From contig JAGKWY010000027.1 of assembly GCA_021151625.1 (NCBI GenBank), positions 1 through 64,000 on the forward strand: a stretch of DNA of 64,000 nt, in the 5' to 3' direction. Made by a program: the position numbers and the translations under genes. The first letter of the stretch is position 1, and every line of letters starts with the position of its first letter. Below the pieces are notes generated by a model. That model made no database searches. It worked only from the letters and a program-made list of their open reading frames with translations, and was not told the origin of the DNA. This DNA comes from Gammaproteobacteria bacterium (GTDB taxonomy: Bacteria > Pseudomonadota > Gammaproteobacteria > Pseudomonadales > Cellvibrionaceae). Shown one piece after another: positions 47,738-57,053 of this stretch.

Positions 47738-48250
47738 GTGAAATCACCTGCGGTAAAAAAATCCCCCGAGCTACAAATTGCATTATTGGAAAATCATCCA
47801 GAATTTTTTGCGCAAGTTGCTTATTGGCATCATCAGGAATGCGAACGTCAGGGGTTGAAATCAACGCTGGCATTGCGTCAGCAGCGTCTGGTATTGCACG
47901 TCAAAGAAAATGCCATTCCCAAAACACTGATTATTTTGCAAAACGGCGAACTGGTTGGCTGTGTCAGCCTGGTGAATTACACCTATCGCAGCAGTGAACG
48001 CATGCCCAAAGTTTCCAGCGATTCACCGGTGTGGTTGAGTAATTTATTTGTAGTGGAGCAATATCGGCAGCAAGGAATTGGGATGGTGTTAATTGATGCT
48101 GCAAAAAATTATGCGCGTGATTTGGGATTAGGCGAGCTGTGGTTATCGGCAACGGATTACACGGATTACTATCAAAAACGTGGCTGGGAAATTGTGCGTC
48201 TTACGCGTTTGGGTGGGCGACAAGTGAATGTCATGCGAATCAGTGTGTAG
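47738..48250 (+). CDS. GNAT family N-acetyltransferase
   Basis: 170 residues starting at GTG 47738. The core acetyl-CoA-binding motif is seen in VWLSNLFVVEQYRQQGIGMVLIDAAKNYARDLG (Q/RxxGxG/A type) after a beta strand (LVGCVSLVNY). The C-terminal WLSATDYTDYYQKRGWE is also typical. The substrate is unknown. It stands alone between the lipA terminator and an inverted repeat. Confidence 0.85.
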   Translation: MKSPAVKKSPELQIALLENHPEFFAQVAYWHHQECERQGLKSTLALRQQRLVLHVKENAIPKTLIILQNGELVGCVSLVNYTYRSSERMPKVSSDSPVWLSNLFVVEQYRQQGIGMVLIDAAKNYARDLGLGELWLSATDYTDYYQKRGWEIVRLTRLGGRQVNVMRISV

Positions 48251-48268
48251 TTTTTTGAGCGAAGTAAA

Positions 48269-48301
48269 ACATGTTCGATCAGCTTTCCTAATCGAACATG
48301 T
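48269..48301. terminator. Hairpin between convergent genes
   Basis: ACATGTTCGAT (48269-48279) and ATCGAACATGT (48291-48301) form a perfect 11-bp stem with an 11-base loop between the acetyltransferase stop and the stop of the converging lipoprotein gene. It lacks a proper T run; it may still help to end transcripts from both sides. Confidence 0.5.
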
Positions 48302-48313
48302 ATGAAAAGTAAA

Positions 48314-48808
48314 TTAGTTTACTTTGACTAATTGTGCTTTCTGTTCATCGGTCAGCGAATCATAGCTGGCAATGGTCAATATCTGGTTGTTGCTTGCGGT
48401 GGTATTGGCATCCAGATTGATCGATACGTCTTGCGGCAATTTGTACATGGCCCCAGTTGCTGGATCAACAATCAACATACCAATCAGACCGCCGAATAAA
48501 ATATTGCCCCAATACCAACCATCTAAAGAACTGGTCAGGGTAAAGGTCTTGTCAGTGAAGCCGTCTTTCTTGAAGGTGATCACGTAACGCTCGCCTTTGA
48601 AGTAACCGGCACTTGCTTTAAGGGTTACTACACTGGGGGTAACACCGGAGTGGACAACAGCTCCACTGCGATTGGTAATGGTGAAGTTGGCGGTATCCGG
48701 AGCGGATTGCAGGTTAACCGGGTATGAGGAATCGCTAACGATACTCGCGCAGCCAGTCATCAAAAGACTGCAAAAAGCAGCGGCTGCAACCTTGTTCTTT
48801 ATAGACAT
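48314..48808 (-). CDS. Lipoprotein with PEGA-like domain
   Basis: 164 residues from ATG 48808, chosen for the GGAGATAC upstream and the lipobox LLMTGCAS that follows. The body has a beta-rich segment (YPVNLQSAPDTANFTITN, then VVTLKASAGYFKGERYVITFKKDGF) like surface PEGA domains, then a hydrophobic stretch (WGNILFGGLIGMLIVDPATGAMYKLP). The tail SYDSLTDEQKAQLVKVN is helical. Proteins of this shape are common in Gram-negative envelopes, often without a known role. Confidence 0.78.
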   Translation of the reverse strand: MSIKNKVAAAAFCSLLMTGCASIVSDSSYPVNLQSAPDTANFTITNRSGAVVHSGVTPSVVTLKASAGYFKGERYVITFKKDGFTDKTFTLTSSLDGWYWGNILFGGLIGMLIVDPATGAMYKLPQDVSINLDANTTASNNQILTIASYDSLTDEQKAQLVKVN

Positions 48809-48927
48809 ATGTATCTCCATGTTTTTTTGGGTGCCATTTTGGCGCGCCAAGCCTATCCCATCGCAATCCTGTGTACAAGCAGTAGCCTATCCCGAAGGGG
48901 CACCACCGGCGCGCCCCTCCCGGATCA

Positions 48928-50268
48928 TCAATGCAGTTTCAGGCGGGGTCTCAACCAGCGATTCAATCTTCCTCCCAGCATAATTAATCCGGTGCGGATT
49001 AATCCGTGGATGGCGATTTGGTGCATGCGATACAACGAAATATAAACCATGCGCGCCAGTCGCCCTTCAATGAACATGCTGCCTTTGCTCAGGTTGCCCA
49101 TTAAGTTGCCGACGGTTGAATAACTCGCGAGTGAAATCAGCGAGCCATGGTCGGTGTATTTGTAAGCTTGTAGTGGTTTGTTGTTCAGCAGCGCGTTCAA
49201 ATTTTTGTAGCAGATACTGGCCATTTGATGTGCGGATTGCGCGCGCGGTGGTACGCGTGAGCCGTCCGGATTAGTAAATTGCGCGCAGTCGCCGATGGCA
49301 AAAATAGTGGCGTCGCGTGTGCATTGCAAAAATTCATTTACGTGCAATTGGTTGATGCGATTGGTTTCCAGGCCGGCGATGTTGGCCATAAAATCGGGCA
49401 CCTTAATGCCGGCGGCCCAAACCATTAAATCGGCATTGATCAGTTGGCCATCTTTAGTGTGCAAGCCTTCGGCGGTAGCAGAGGTAATCATGGTGTTGAG
49501 TTTTACATCCACCCCGATCTTTACCAGCTCGCCGTGCGCCGCAGCGGAAATTCGCTCTGGCAGCGCGGGCAAAATGCGTGGGCCAGCTTCAATCAGTGTG
49601 ACATGCAGGTGATTGTTCGTTACCGCATCAAAACCGTAGTTATGAATTTCGTGCACGGCGTGATGCAATTCGGCAGAGAGTTCAACACCCGTTGCTCCAG
49701 CCCCGACAATGGCGATGCGCACATGGTCATTGGCACCGGTAACGCGCTGGATACGCAAAAATTTATTGAGTAATTTGTTGTGGAATTTGTGTGCTTGCGT
49801 CGGACCATCCAAAAACAGGCAATTATCTTTTACACCCGCGGTATTAAAATCGTTGGACATGGAGCCGAGTGCAATCACCAGGTAATCGTAAGGAATGCGG
49901 GTAGAGGGTAAAAACTCTACGCCGTCTTCATCCTGCATGGGGGCGAGCACTACTTCGCGTTTGTCGCGATCAATATCAATCATGGTGCCGACGCGAAAGA
50001 AAAAATGGTGTGCGTTGGCATGGCCGCGATAGCTCACCGCATCCACATCTTCATCCATAGTGCCCACTGCAATTTCGTGCAGCAGTGGCTTCCACAAATG
50101 AGTCGTGTTGCGGTCGATCAAGGTCACTTCCGCTTTGTTTTTACGCCCGAGTTTATCGCCCAATTTAGTGGCGAGTTCAAGCCCGCCTGCGCCGCCGCCG
50201 ACTACCACGATACGCGGTTTGCTAGAGGGCGGATGATTGATAAGAGGCTGGTTGGTTGATGTTTGCAT
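48928..50268 (-). CDS. NADH dehydrogenase type II-like FAD/NAD(P) oxidoreductase
   Basis: 446 residues. FAD-binding motif VVVGGGAGGLELATKLG at the N-terminus; a second dinucleotide motif IAIVGAGATGVELSAEL in the middle; and a C-terminal FAD contact, FAIGDCAQF. The C-terminal amphipathic stretch (LARMVYISLYRMHQIAIHGLIRTG) suits membrane attachment. This order fits Ndh, which passes electrons from NADH to quinone without pumping protons. It is close to E. coli Ndh (434) in length. Other NDH-2-like quinone reductases are possible. Confidence 0.88.
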   Translation of the reverse strand: MQTSTNQPLINHPPSSKPRIVVVGGGAGGLELATKLGDKLGRKNKAEVTLIDRNTTHLWKPLLHEIAVGTMDEDVDAVSYRGHANAHHFFFRVGTMIDIDRDKREVVLAPMQDEDGVEFLPSTRIPYDYLVIALGSMSNDFNTAGVKDNCLFLDGPTQAHKFHNKLLNKFLRIQRVTGANDHVRIAIVGAGATGVELSAELHHAVHEIHNYGFDAVTNNHLHVTLIEAGPRILPALPERISAAAHGELVKIGVDVKLNTMITSATAEGLHTKDGQLINADLMVWAAGIKVPDFMANIAGLETNRINQLHVNEFLQCTRDATIFAIGDCAQFTNPDGSRVPPRAQSAHQMASICYKNLNALLNNKPLQAYKYTDHGSLISLASYSTVGNLMGNLSKGSMFIEGRLARMVYISLYRMHQIAIHGLIRTGLIMLGGRLNRWLRPRLKLH

Positions 50269-50291
50269 AGTACACCTGCAAGAGTAGTGGG

Positions 50292-51764
50292 TTAATTTCT
50301 TTTCAGGAATTGGCTTGCCAGGGGCCGCTCGATAAATCGATAGGTGTTTTGTTGTAATGCGGCCTGGAAGTTTTGCATGGCTGCCGAGGTTTTTCCGGCG
50401 CGATAATCGCGATAGCCGGAGTAAAAATAATATTCAGTGAGTTCACAGCGATTGGTTGCCGCGTGCTGCAATTGCTGGCGATTGATTTTGTCGATCCAGT
50501 AAGCGTAAACCGCGCCCTCCCATTCATTGCGTACGGCCATTTTTTTACCGCGCGCAACTTTGCTGAAGTCCCACTCAGTTTGGTCGCGAATAATATCGGC
50601 TTTGATTGCATCATAAATGCTGATTTCACGCTGCGCCTGCAAATACTCGGTAAAAGTTACTGCGGCTTTTTGCCAATCGCCGGCATTCATATAAATTTCG
50701 TGGAATGCAGTATCGCTAGCGGTAAGCCCTTGTTGTTTGGCTTTTGCCAGCAAGGAAAATGCCTGCTGGTTTTTGCCGAGCATGGAATAGGTTTGTGCAG
50801 CCCAGGCATAGTTTTCCGCGCTGGGGGCAATCTCCAGCACTATCGCAATTTCATTCAGCGCTAACTGGTAGTGATTGTTATCAATAAACATTTGGGCTAA
50901 TTGATAATGCAGTTCCGCTTTGTCTGCACCCAGTGGCATAGCTTTTTGGTAATAGCCGGCGGCGCTATAGAGCGATTGATTTAATTCGTAGGAGCAACCG
51001 CTGGCTTCGGCACGCTCTTCATAGGTTTCGGCGAGAGTTTGGAAAAAATCGCGCGATTGCACCTGATTGGCTTCTGCTTGTTTCAAGGTGGCCAATGCCA
51101 ATGGGTAAAGTCCCATGGTGCGATACATTTTAGCGAGTTGGATATAGGCTTTGTCGCTGGTCGGTTGTTCGCGCGTGGCGCTCAGCAGTGCATCCAATAA
51201 TTCATTCGGTTCTTTGTTGCTACTTTCTTTTTGCGCGATATAACGCTGCAAAAAAAGTGCAAGCGATGGCGGGTTTAACTCTTCGCGCGCACCGGGTGAC
51301 AGTTGGGTAAAAATAGTTTTGGCCTGGCTCAGTGACGGGTTATTTCCCTTTACTACATCATCGTAATAAATATTGTAGAGCGCCGTGAGCGTTGCTTCGT
51401 TACCGGGCACCAGTTCCAATACCTTGCGAAACTCTTTGATGGCCAGTTTGCGCTGTTCGGCGGATTTTTTCGGTTCAGCATCTTTAGCTTGTTCGGCTGC
51501 AGCGGTATAGGCAAACCCCAGTTTGTAATGTACTTCCGGGTTATTGGGATCTTGCACGAGTTGCTGCTGCAGATTGCGGATTAGCACTGAGCTGTTTGCA
51601 TTGGTATCAATGTTTGCTGCTGGCAGCTCCGGTTCTTGCAAAGGTTTGATTTGCTGGCTACAGGCGCCCAGCAATGTGCTGCACAAGAGCGCCAACGCAA
51701 TGCGACGGGGTAGGTGCTGCCAAATATATTTGGTCAGGGATGAGTTAACTGCGCACAACTCCAT
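50292..51764 (-). CDS. Tetratricopeptide-repeat lipoprotein
   Basis: 490 residues from ATG 51764; the frame is open upstream but overlaps the neighbouring gene, and only this start gives a signal with lipobox LLGACSQQ. The body consists of at least eight TPR-like repeats, for instance PEVHYKLGFAYTAAAEQ, KAELHYQLAQMFIDNNHYQLAL and AENYAWAAQTYSMLGKNQQAF. TPR lipoproteins usually organise outer-membrane or secretion complexes. It starts ten bp past the stop of the transglutaminase-type gene and is likely co-expressed with it. Confidence 0.8.
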   Translation of the reverse strand: MELCAVNSSLTKYIWQHLPRRIALALLCSTLLGACSQQIKPLQEPELPAANIDTNANSSVLIRNLQQQLVQDPNNPEVHYKLGFAYTAAAEQAKDAEPKKSAEQRKLAIKEFRKVLELVPGNEATLTALYNIYYDDVVKGNNPSLSQAKTIFTQLSPGAREELNPPSLALFLQRYIAQKESSNKEPNELLDALLSATREQPTSDKAYIQLAKMYRTMGLYPLALATLKQAEANQVQSRDFFQTLAETYEERAEASGCSYELNQSLYSAAGYYQKAMPLGADKAELHYQLAQMFIDNNHYQLALNEIAIVLEIAPSAENYAWAAQTYSMLGKNQQAFSLLAKAKQQGLTASDTAFHEIYMNAGDWQKAAVTFTEYLQAQREISIYDAIKADIIRDQTEWDFSKVARGKKMAVRNEWEGAVYAYWIDKINRQQLQHAATNRCELTEYYFYSGYRDYRAGKTSAAMQNFQAALQQNTYRFIERPLASQFLKRN

Positions 51765-51774
51765 AACCTGAACC

Positions 51775-54015
51775 TCAGAGTTGATAGCCGAGTGCTTCGG
51801 CTTTTTTAAAGGCCGCATCTGACTCTTTAAATTGATGGTTGTAGCCCAGTGCCAAACCCAACTGGTAATGGGCTTCGGCATTTTTGGGGGCAGTAGTTAC
51901 TGCAGTGCGCGCACTTTCCAATGCTTGCTGGTAATCGCCATTTTTAATATGCAGTTTGCTCAGTGCGATTAAACTGGTGATATCGTTTTTGCCCTTGGCC
52001 AGGGCCGCAATATCGGCGGCAACCGTGTTGTATTCGTAAGCCAAAGTCCAGTCGGTGGAGTCGAGCAACTCTTCAGTTTTTTGATAAAAATCCGCGTACT
52101 TATCCAGCGCAATACGGTTATCTTTTATCGTTAGATTTTGCTCCACAATATAGCGCTGTGGTTCCTGCTTGCCAGTTTGCACCAGCTTGTACCAGGGGTT
52201 ATCGATATTCACGCCCTGGGTTTTTATGCGCAATTGATGCTTGCTGCTGGGGCTATTAAACACAATGCGTGCTTGCAAACTAAAACCGGGGTTATTGACG
52301 TAAGCCTGTTTGCGATCGCCCGGTTTATGCAAGTTGCGCAAATCGGCAAATAAATTGGTGAGTTGGGTAACGCTAAACGCATAATTGATAGCTTCCTGAT
52401 CGCCGCCCCAGACATTGGCAAAGGCAAAGCGGCCATGAATCACAAAAGGCTGCCATAAATTATCGGCGTTGCTGGTACTCAGCTCAACGACTTCGGCCGA
52501 GTTGTAAATTTGGCCAATAAGTTCGCGAAAATATTTATCGCGCTCGTGCGAGTACTGCCACATGCTGCGCAAGCGCTGTTCATACAAGCCACCGAAACTC
52601 AGTTTGAAACTCGCCTGGGCATTGCGCCCTTCAAATTTATCGAACACCAGTTCCAAATGCGCAAAATGCTGGCTGGCATCCAGTGTCGGCAATATGCTGA
52701 TTTGCTTGCTCTGCTCATTCACCACCAGCGATGGCTGGCCTTCAATACCGACCGAAAAGCCCGGATATAAACTGGTTTCGCCGGTGGTGTCCATCCATAT
52801 TTCAGCCAGGCCGTTTTGCGCCGGGATATGCACAATCATATGGTCAAAACTGATGCCGGGAATGGTCATATCAGGAATGCCGCGCCCGCGTGTCACAATT
52901 AACGCCGGGTCTGCTTTTATGCCCAGGTCGCGCAAAAGTTTTACTGCCAATACCGTTTGGTCTTTGCAATCGCCGTAACCGTTTTTCAAAATATCGGTGG
53001 TATCGTGCGGCTCGTAACCACCGCGGCCCACATGGGCAAATACATAGCGAATGCGATCCTGAATGGTTTGGTAGACCGCTTTGACTTTTGCCTCGGGGGT
53101 GGGTGAGGATTTTTTAATATCGCTCACAATTTTTTCCAATGCCGCATCGCTCAGCAGGTGTGGTTCTATCAGGCCGTCGGCCCAGCGCGCCACATCATTC
53201 CAGCTGTCGGTGGTAGCGATGCGCAGGTAAGGCGCATAATCATGTTCGCGCGGCATATCGCTTTGCAATTCTATTTTGGCGAGGTTGGTGCCGCTCCAGT
53301 GGAGTGTTTGACGATTGTTTTTTTCGTTGTGCTTGTACGCAATGGCATAGCGGTTCGCATCGCTGCTGAACAGTTTTATGTTCGCCGGTGCGTTGATTGT
53401 TAATTCACTTTTGGTGATGGCATCAGCGCGTGACCCCTGGCCTGCGGCGCGGTCTTCCCACCAGTGGAAGCTGAAACTGTCAAACCACTGGTTGGGCACC
53501 ATTTTTTTGGTATCGGTATAGCGATACTGAAATTCAATCACCGAGCCTTTGCGCACGTTGGGCAGGGAAAATAATAATTCCTTGCGGTCGTGATAAAAAT
53601 TTTCATCGGTGGGGCTTTGGATTTGGGTGGCATCGGCTTTGATGCTGTCGAGTTTGCCATCGGGGGTGCGCACATTAGCGTATTCGAGTTGGATGTCTTC
53701 GTAGAAGCTGTTAAAGCTCACACTGATCTGACTGTAATCGCGCACGGCTTCATCGCTGTTGATATACACCGCCACATAAGAAGTGGCATGGCTCATCAAC
53801 TGTTCATCGATATCCACCACCGTTTTACGCAGTAATACTTGTGCTTCAGTCGTTGCGGCGGGTTTGTAACCGCGTATCAGGTTTTTTAGCGGCGGGGCAA
53901 TTCGCTCGGCAGTTTCCTTTTCCATTTCTGCAGCATGGCTAGTGCCAGAACAAATTGCTAACACCAGTAGCCAGGGCGAATATTTTCTTACACAAACTGC
54001 TAAAAAATCTGACAC
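51775..54015 (-). CDS. DUF3857 / transglutaminase-like exported protein with TPR tail
   Basis: 746 residues with a signal peptide (YSPWLLVLAICSGTSHAA). A DUF3857 beta domain (about 55-230) precedes a transglutaminase-like fold with catalytic Cys in NGYGDCKDQTVL (C350), His in ISFDHMIVHI and Asp in EIWMDTTG. A beta-rich DUF3858-like region follows, and the C-terminus has TPR-like repeats (NAEAHYQLGLALGYNHQF). The family is broad in Gram-negatives; a protein-crosslinking or protease activity is possible but unproven. It heads a two-gene unit with the TPR lipoprotein. Confidence 0.85.
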   Translation of the reverse strand: MSDFLAVCVRKYSPWLLVLAICSGTSHAAEMEKETAERIAPPLKNLIRGYKPAATTEAQVLLRKTVVDIDEQLMSHATSYVAVYINSDEAVRDYSQISVSFNSFYEDIQLEYANVRTPDGKLDSIKADATQIQSPTDENFYHDRKELLFSLPNVRKGSVIEFQYRYTDTKKMVPNQWFDSFSFHWWEDRAAGQGSRADAITKSELTINAPANIKLFSSDANRYAIAYKHNEKNNRQTLHWSGTNLAKIELQSDMPREHDYAPYLRIATTDSWNDVARWADGLIEPHLLSDAALEKIVSDIKKSSPTPEAKVKAVYQTIQDRIRYVFAHVGRGGYEPHDTTDILKNGYGDCKDQTVLAVKLLRDLGIKADPALIVTRGRGIPDMTIPGISFDHMIVHIPAQNGLAEIWMDTTGETSLYPGFSVGIEGQPSLVVNEQSKQISILPTLDASQHFAHLELVFDKFEGRNAQASFKLSFGGLYEQRLRSMWQYSHERDKYFRELIGQIYNSAEVVELSTSNADNLWQPFVIHGRFAFANVWGGDQEAINYAFSVTQLTNLFADLRNLHKPGDRKQAYVNNPGFSLQARIVFNSPSSKHQLRIKTQGVNIDNPWYKLVQTGKQEPQRYIVEQNLTIKDNRIALDKYADFYQKTEELLDSTDWTLAYEYNTVAADIAALAKGKNDITSLIALSKLHIKNGDYQQALESARTAVTTAPKNAEAHYQLGLALGYNHQFKESDAAFKKAEALGYQL

Positions 54016-54065
54016 GCGACATTCTCCAACGATTACAAATATAAAACCTGTGTAACTAGGCTCGC

Positions 54066-55058
54066 TTACAGTTCAGTCCATTGGCCTTCGGCAGCGCTTT
54101 CGAAAATGGCATCGATAACGCGCATATTGGCAATGGCATCGCTCAGCGGAGTAGGCACTGGCGTGTTGTTGAAAATACTTTGAGCAAAGGCATCGCCCAT
54201 TGCGCTGTAGTGGTTGTTATCGGGCACTTCAATTTCTTCCACTATGCGATTGCGAGTGATGCGAATTTTTTGCACCGGCTCACTGCTGTCATTGTAAAAG
54301 GGACGCGCTAAATAGAGGCTGCCTTCTTCACCACTGGCCTCCACAAATTGCAATGGCTCAAGTTTTGTTGCTGCCGTAAAAGTGGCGGTGCCATCGCGGA
54401 ATTCCATAATGCCGGAGGTCAGGCAATCCACCTCTTCGCCAGGCATTGGGGTGATATGTCCCAGTACCTGATCAGGTTCCTGGCCAAACAGCCAGCGCGA
54501 CAGGGAAATGGAGTAACAGCCAATATCTAGCAGTGCGCCGCCGCCCATCTCGATTTTGTTGCGGATATTGTCTGCATCACGATTGTTGTAAGAGAAATTG
54601 GAATGCACTGCGCGCAATTTACCAATGCGACCTTCATCCACCAGTTTTTTCGCCAACTGCCATTGTGGATGGAAACGGTACATAAATGCTTCCATCACTT
54701 TCAGGTGTGGATGCGCAGCCGCCGCCGCAACAAGGCGTTGCGCATCTTCGGTATTCATCCCCAGGGGTTTTTCACAGAGCACATGCTTGCCTGCTTCCAG
54801 CGCTTTGATTGACCACTCCACATGCAGATGATTGGGCAGGGGGTTGTAAATGGCATCCACGTCCGGGTCTGCCAGCAATTCGTGGTAATTGCCGTAGGCG
54901 CGCTCGATATGCAATTTGTCCGCCGCCGCGCGCGCACTTTGTTCATCGCGCGAGCAGATGGCGATCACCTGGTTGTATTGCGATGCCTGGAGCGCAGGAA
55001 TCACTTTTTCACGGCCGATTTTGGCAGTGCTAAGCACGCCCCAACGAAGTTTTTGCAT
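54066..55058 (-). CDS. Gfo/Idh/MocA family oxidoreductase
   Basis: 330 residues. The N-terminal Rossmann segment KLRWGVLSTAKIGREKVIP opens an NAD(P)-binding domain; the signature CEKPLGMN contains the conserved Lys; and DIGCYSISLSRWLFG contributes catalytic residues in the C-terminal domain. Enzymes of this family oxidise or reduce sugars, inositols and related compounds. The substrate cannot be told. It is monocistronic, with a GGACCTGCC region before the start. Confidence 0.9.
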   Translation of the reverse strand: MQKLRWGVLSTAKIGREKVIPALQASQYNQVIAICSRDEQSARAAADKLHIERAYGNYHELLADPDVDAIYNPLPNHLHVEWSIKALEAGKHVLCEKPLGMNTEDAQRLVAAAAAHPHLKVMEAFMYRFHPQWQLAKKLVDEGRIGKLRAVHSNFSYNNRDADNIRNKIEMGGGALLDIGCYSISLSRWLFGQEPDQVLGHITPMPGEEVDCLTSGIMEFRDGTATFTAATKLEPLQFVEASGEEGSLYLARPFYNDSSEPVQKIRITRNRIVEEIEVPDNNHYSAMGDAFAQSIFNNTPVPTPLSDAIANMRVIDAIFESAAEGQWTEL

Positions 55059-55244
55059 GGCAGGTCCTTAAGTCAGGAAATATTTTTTATGAGGGTATAA
55101 CAGAGTTCACAGCAGTCCGGTCAGTGTAGCCCAAGCGCGGCCCAGGGGGTGAGTCGCGCGCAATGAAAGGCGGTGAAAAAGTTTTAAATGTCGTATTTGG
55201 CTGGAGTGAAGCGCAGGACGAAAGCTGGTCAGGTCAGAGGGTGA

Positions 55245-55907
55245 TTACCAGGGCAGCACATCGCCGTTCGAATGCCAAAAGGTGCCACTGTTTTCCAGCG
55301 TGAGGCCGGCGATACGCTGGCTCAGGCGCTGGGCGGATTCCTCGGCCGAAATATCGCCGCCAAAGTTGACCATGGCGGTCTGCACAAAGCCCGGGTGCAA
55401 CACCGCCACCGCGATTCCCTTGGGCTGGAGATCGCGTGCCAATGACATGGCCGCCGCGTTGAGCGCTGCCTTGGACATACGGTAGCCGTAGTAGCTGCCG
55501 GAGGTGTTATCGCCAATGGAACCCATACGGCTGGTGATAAAAGCCACCTTGGCACCGCGCTGCAAGTTGCCGAGAAATGCTTCGGTCACACGCAGTGGCG
55601 CTATGGCATTAACCTTGAATTGCTGGTCGATACTGGCGTAATCCAGATTGCCCAGGGCTTCGCGCTGTAAAATGCCGGCGTTATTAATCAGTAGATCGAT
55701 TTTTTTCCCGGTGAAGGTATCAGCGAGTTTATTCAATGCGGCTTGATCAGTGACATCCACCCCTGCAATGACGCGCGCGCCCGACTCCACCAATTCCGGC
55801 GAGGCGTTGCGGCACACCGCCAACACTTGCCAACCCTGGGCGAGATAGGTTTTACACAGGGCGAGACCAATTCCGCGATTGGCACCGGTAATTAATACGG
55901 TTTGCAT
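55245..55907 (-). CDS. Short-chain dehydrogenase
   Basis: 220 residues. The cofactor motif is TGANRGIGLAL, with NNAGIL, and the catalytic Ser (ITSRMGSIGD) and YxxxK (YRMSKAAL) are complete. The C-terminus is short, like that of C-factor/sniffer-type SDRs. The substrate is unknown. It lies in a lone leftward position; the 55059-55244 gap on its other side holds no gene. Confidence 0.9.
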   Translation of the reverse strand: MQTVLITGANRGIGLALCKTYLAQGWQVLAVCRNASPELVESGARVIAGVDVTDQAALNKLADTFTGKKIDLLINNAGILQREALGNLDYASIDQQFKVNAIAPLRVTEAFLGNLQRGAKVAFITSRMGSIGDNTSGSYYGYRMSKAALNAAAMSLARDLQPKGIAVAVLHPGFVQTAMVNFGGDISAEESAQRLSQRIAGLTLENSGTFWHSNGDVLPW

Positions 55908-56039
55908 ATGAGATCCTCTTTAAGCAGCGGGATAAAAATCTACGGCGAATGAAAATGAGCAGTGCGAATTTATGCCGTTATGTGAGCAGGACTATAGAGT
56001 GAAGCCAGTGCGAAGAAAAGTATCAGTTGCTATTTGTCG

Positions 56040-57053
56040 TCAAAGCTTGCCGGGGAGCTGGCCGGTCCAGCGTTTAAAGGCACGGCGCAAATTGGCTGCA
56101 TCATAAAAGTGCAATTGCCGCGCAACTTCTTCCTGAGTGATGTCGGTTTCGCTGAGCCAGTGCAGGGCCATGTGTTTGCGCACCAAATCATATTGTTGTT
56201 GAAAACTGCTGCGGTGTTTTTGCAATTTGCGTTTCAGGCTGGCGCTGCTCATGCCGAAATCCTGCGCGCATTGTTCCAGATTGGGTTGATGGTGCAGGTT
56301 TTGGTGCAGGTAATCATAAATTTCGTGCAAGAAACCGCGCGGATTATTTGTTGTGAGTAAATGGGTATGGGAATTGGCAATAGCTGTGACCGATTGAGTT
56401 TTTGACCAGGCCTTGTGCAATTCATCGCGCGCTATGGTGATGGCTTGTGCCTGGGCGTTAAATACCAGACGCTCACCCAAATGTACCTGATACTGTTCAA
56501 TATATTCCGGCTGAGGGTGCTTAAAATAAAATGTCCAACTGGGCGATGAGCCACTGCGCCAGCGCGCAAAGTTGCGCAAACTGCTAGTCATCATCGCCAA
56601 CAGGAAGGGCATTAATTCATCGGCTCCAAAATTGTCTTGCCAATAAATCACCAAGCGTTCGTTTTCATAATGCAAGTGCAGGCTGAGTAGCGGCGAAAGC
56701 GTGCTTGAGTAAGCGATCAAATAATCCAGTAACTCGGCGATATTATTGGCTTGGCTCAGCGCGACTTGATACGGCGTTAATAATTCCCGGCCCACCAGGA
56801 ATGCCAATTCCTGGCCGTGCGGTTGTTTTATAGTGTTATCAAGCAAACGAAAAATTTGCTGTGGTGAGAGCTGCAAATTTTTGCGTGCTATATCCTCATA
56901 AAAAATACCCGTGTTGCGCAGCAGCTTGTGTTCTTGCTGGCCGCGCGCCAGTGCTAAATCGATCAGGGTTTTAGGCCAAGAGTGTGCGGGAATAAAGGCA
57001 CTGTCCAGTTCGCGATAAGCTTGGGGTAAATAGCGTGAGGAATCAGTATTCAT
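56040..57053 (-). CDS. AraC-family transcriptional regulator
   Basis: 337 residues from ATG 57053; the start overlaps the stop of the GGDEF gene (TGATG), so the upstream in-frame start at 57107 is less likely. The N-terminal part (about 20-220) has the shape of an AraC-type ligand-binding domain (Pfam arabinose-binding, OruR/ArgR-like), with GQELAFLVGRELLTPY. The two C-terminal helix-turn-helices are LEQCAQDFGMSSASLKRKLQKH and TQEEVARQLHFYDAANLRRAFKRWTGQLP. Its ligand and targets are unknown; the phytase/receptor locus lies divergently next to the pair. Confidence 0.9.
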   Translation of the reverse strand: MNTDSSRYLPQAYRELDSAFIPAHSWPKTLIDLALARGQQEHKLLRNTGIFYEDIARKNLQLSPQQIFRLLDNTIKQPHGQELAFLVGRELLTPYQVALSQANNIAELLDYLIAYSSTLSPLLSLHLHYENERLVIYWQDNFGADELMPFLLAMMTSSLRNFARWRSGSSPSWTFYFKHPQPEYIEQYQVHLGERLVFNAQAQAITIARDELHKAWSKTQSVTAIANSHTHLLTTNNPRGFLHEIYDYLHQNLHHQPNLEQCAQDFGMSSASLKRKLQKHRSSFQQQYDLVRKHMALHWLSETDITQEEVARQLHFYDAANLRRAFKRWTGQLPGKL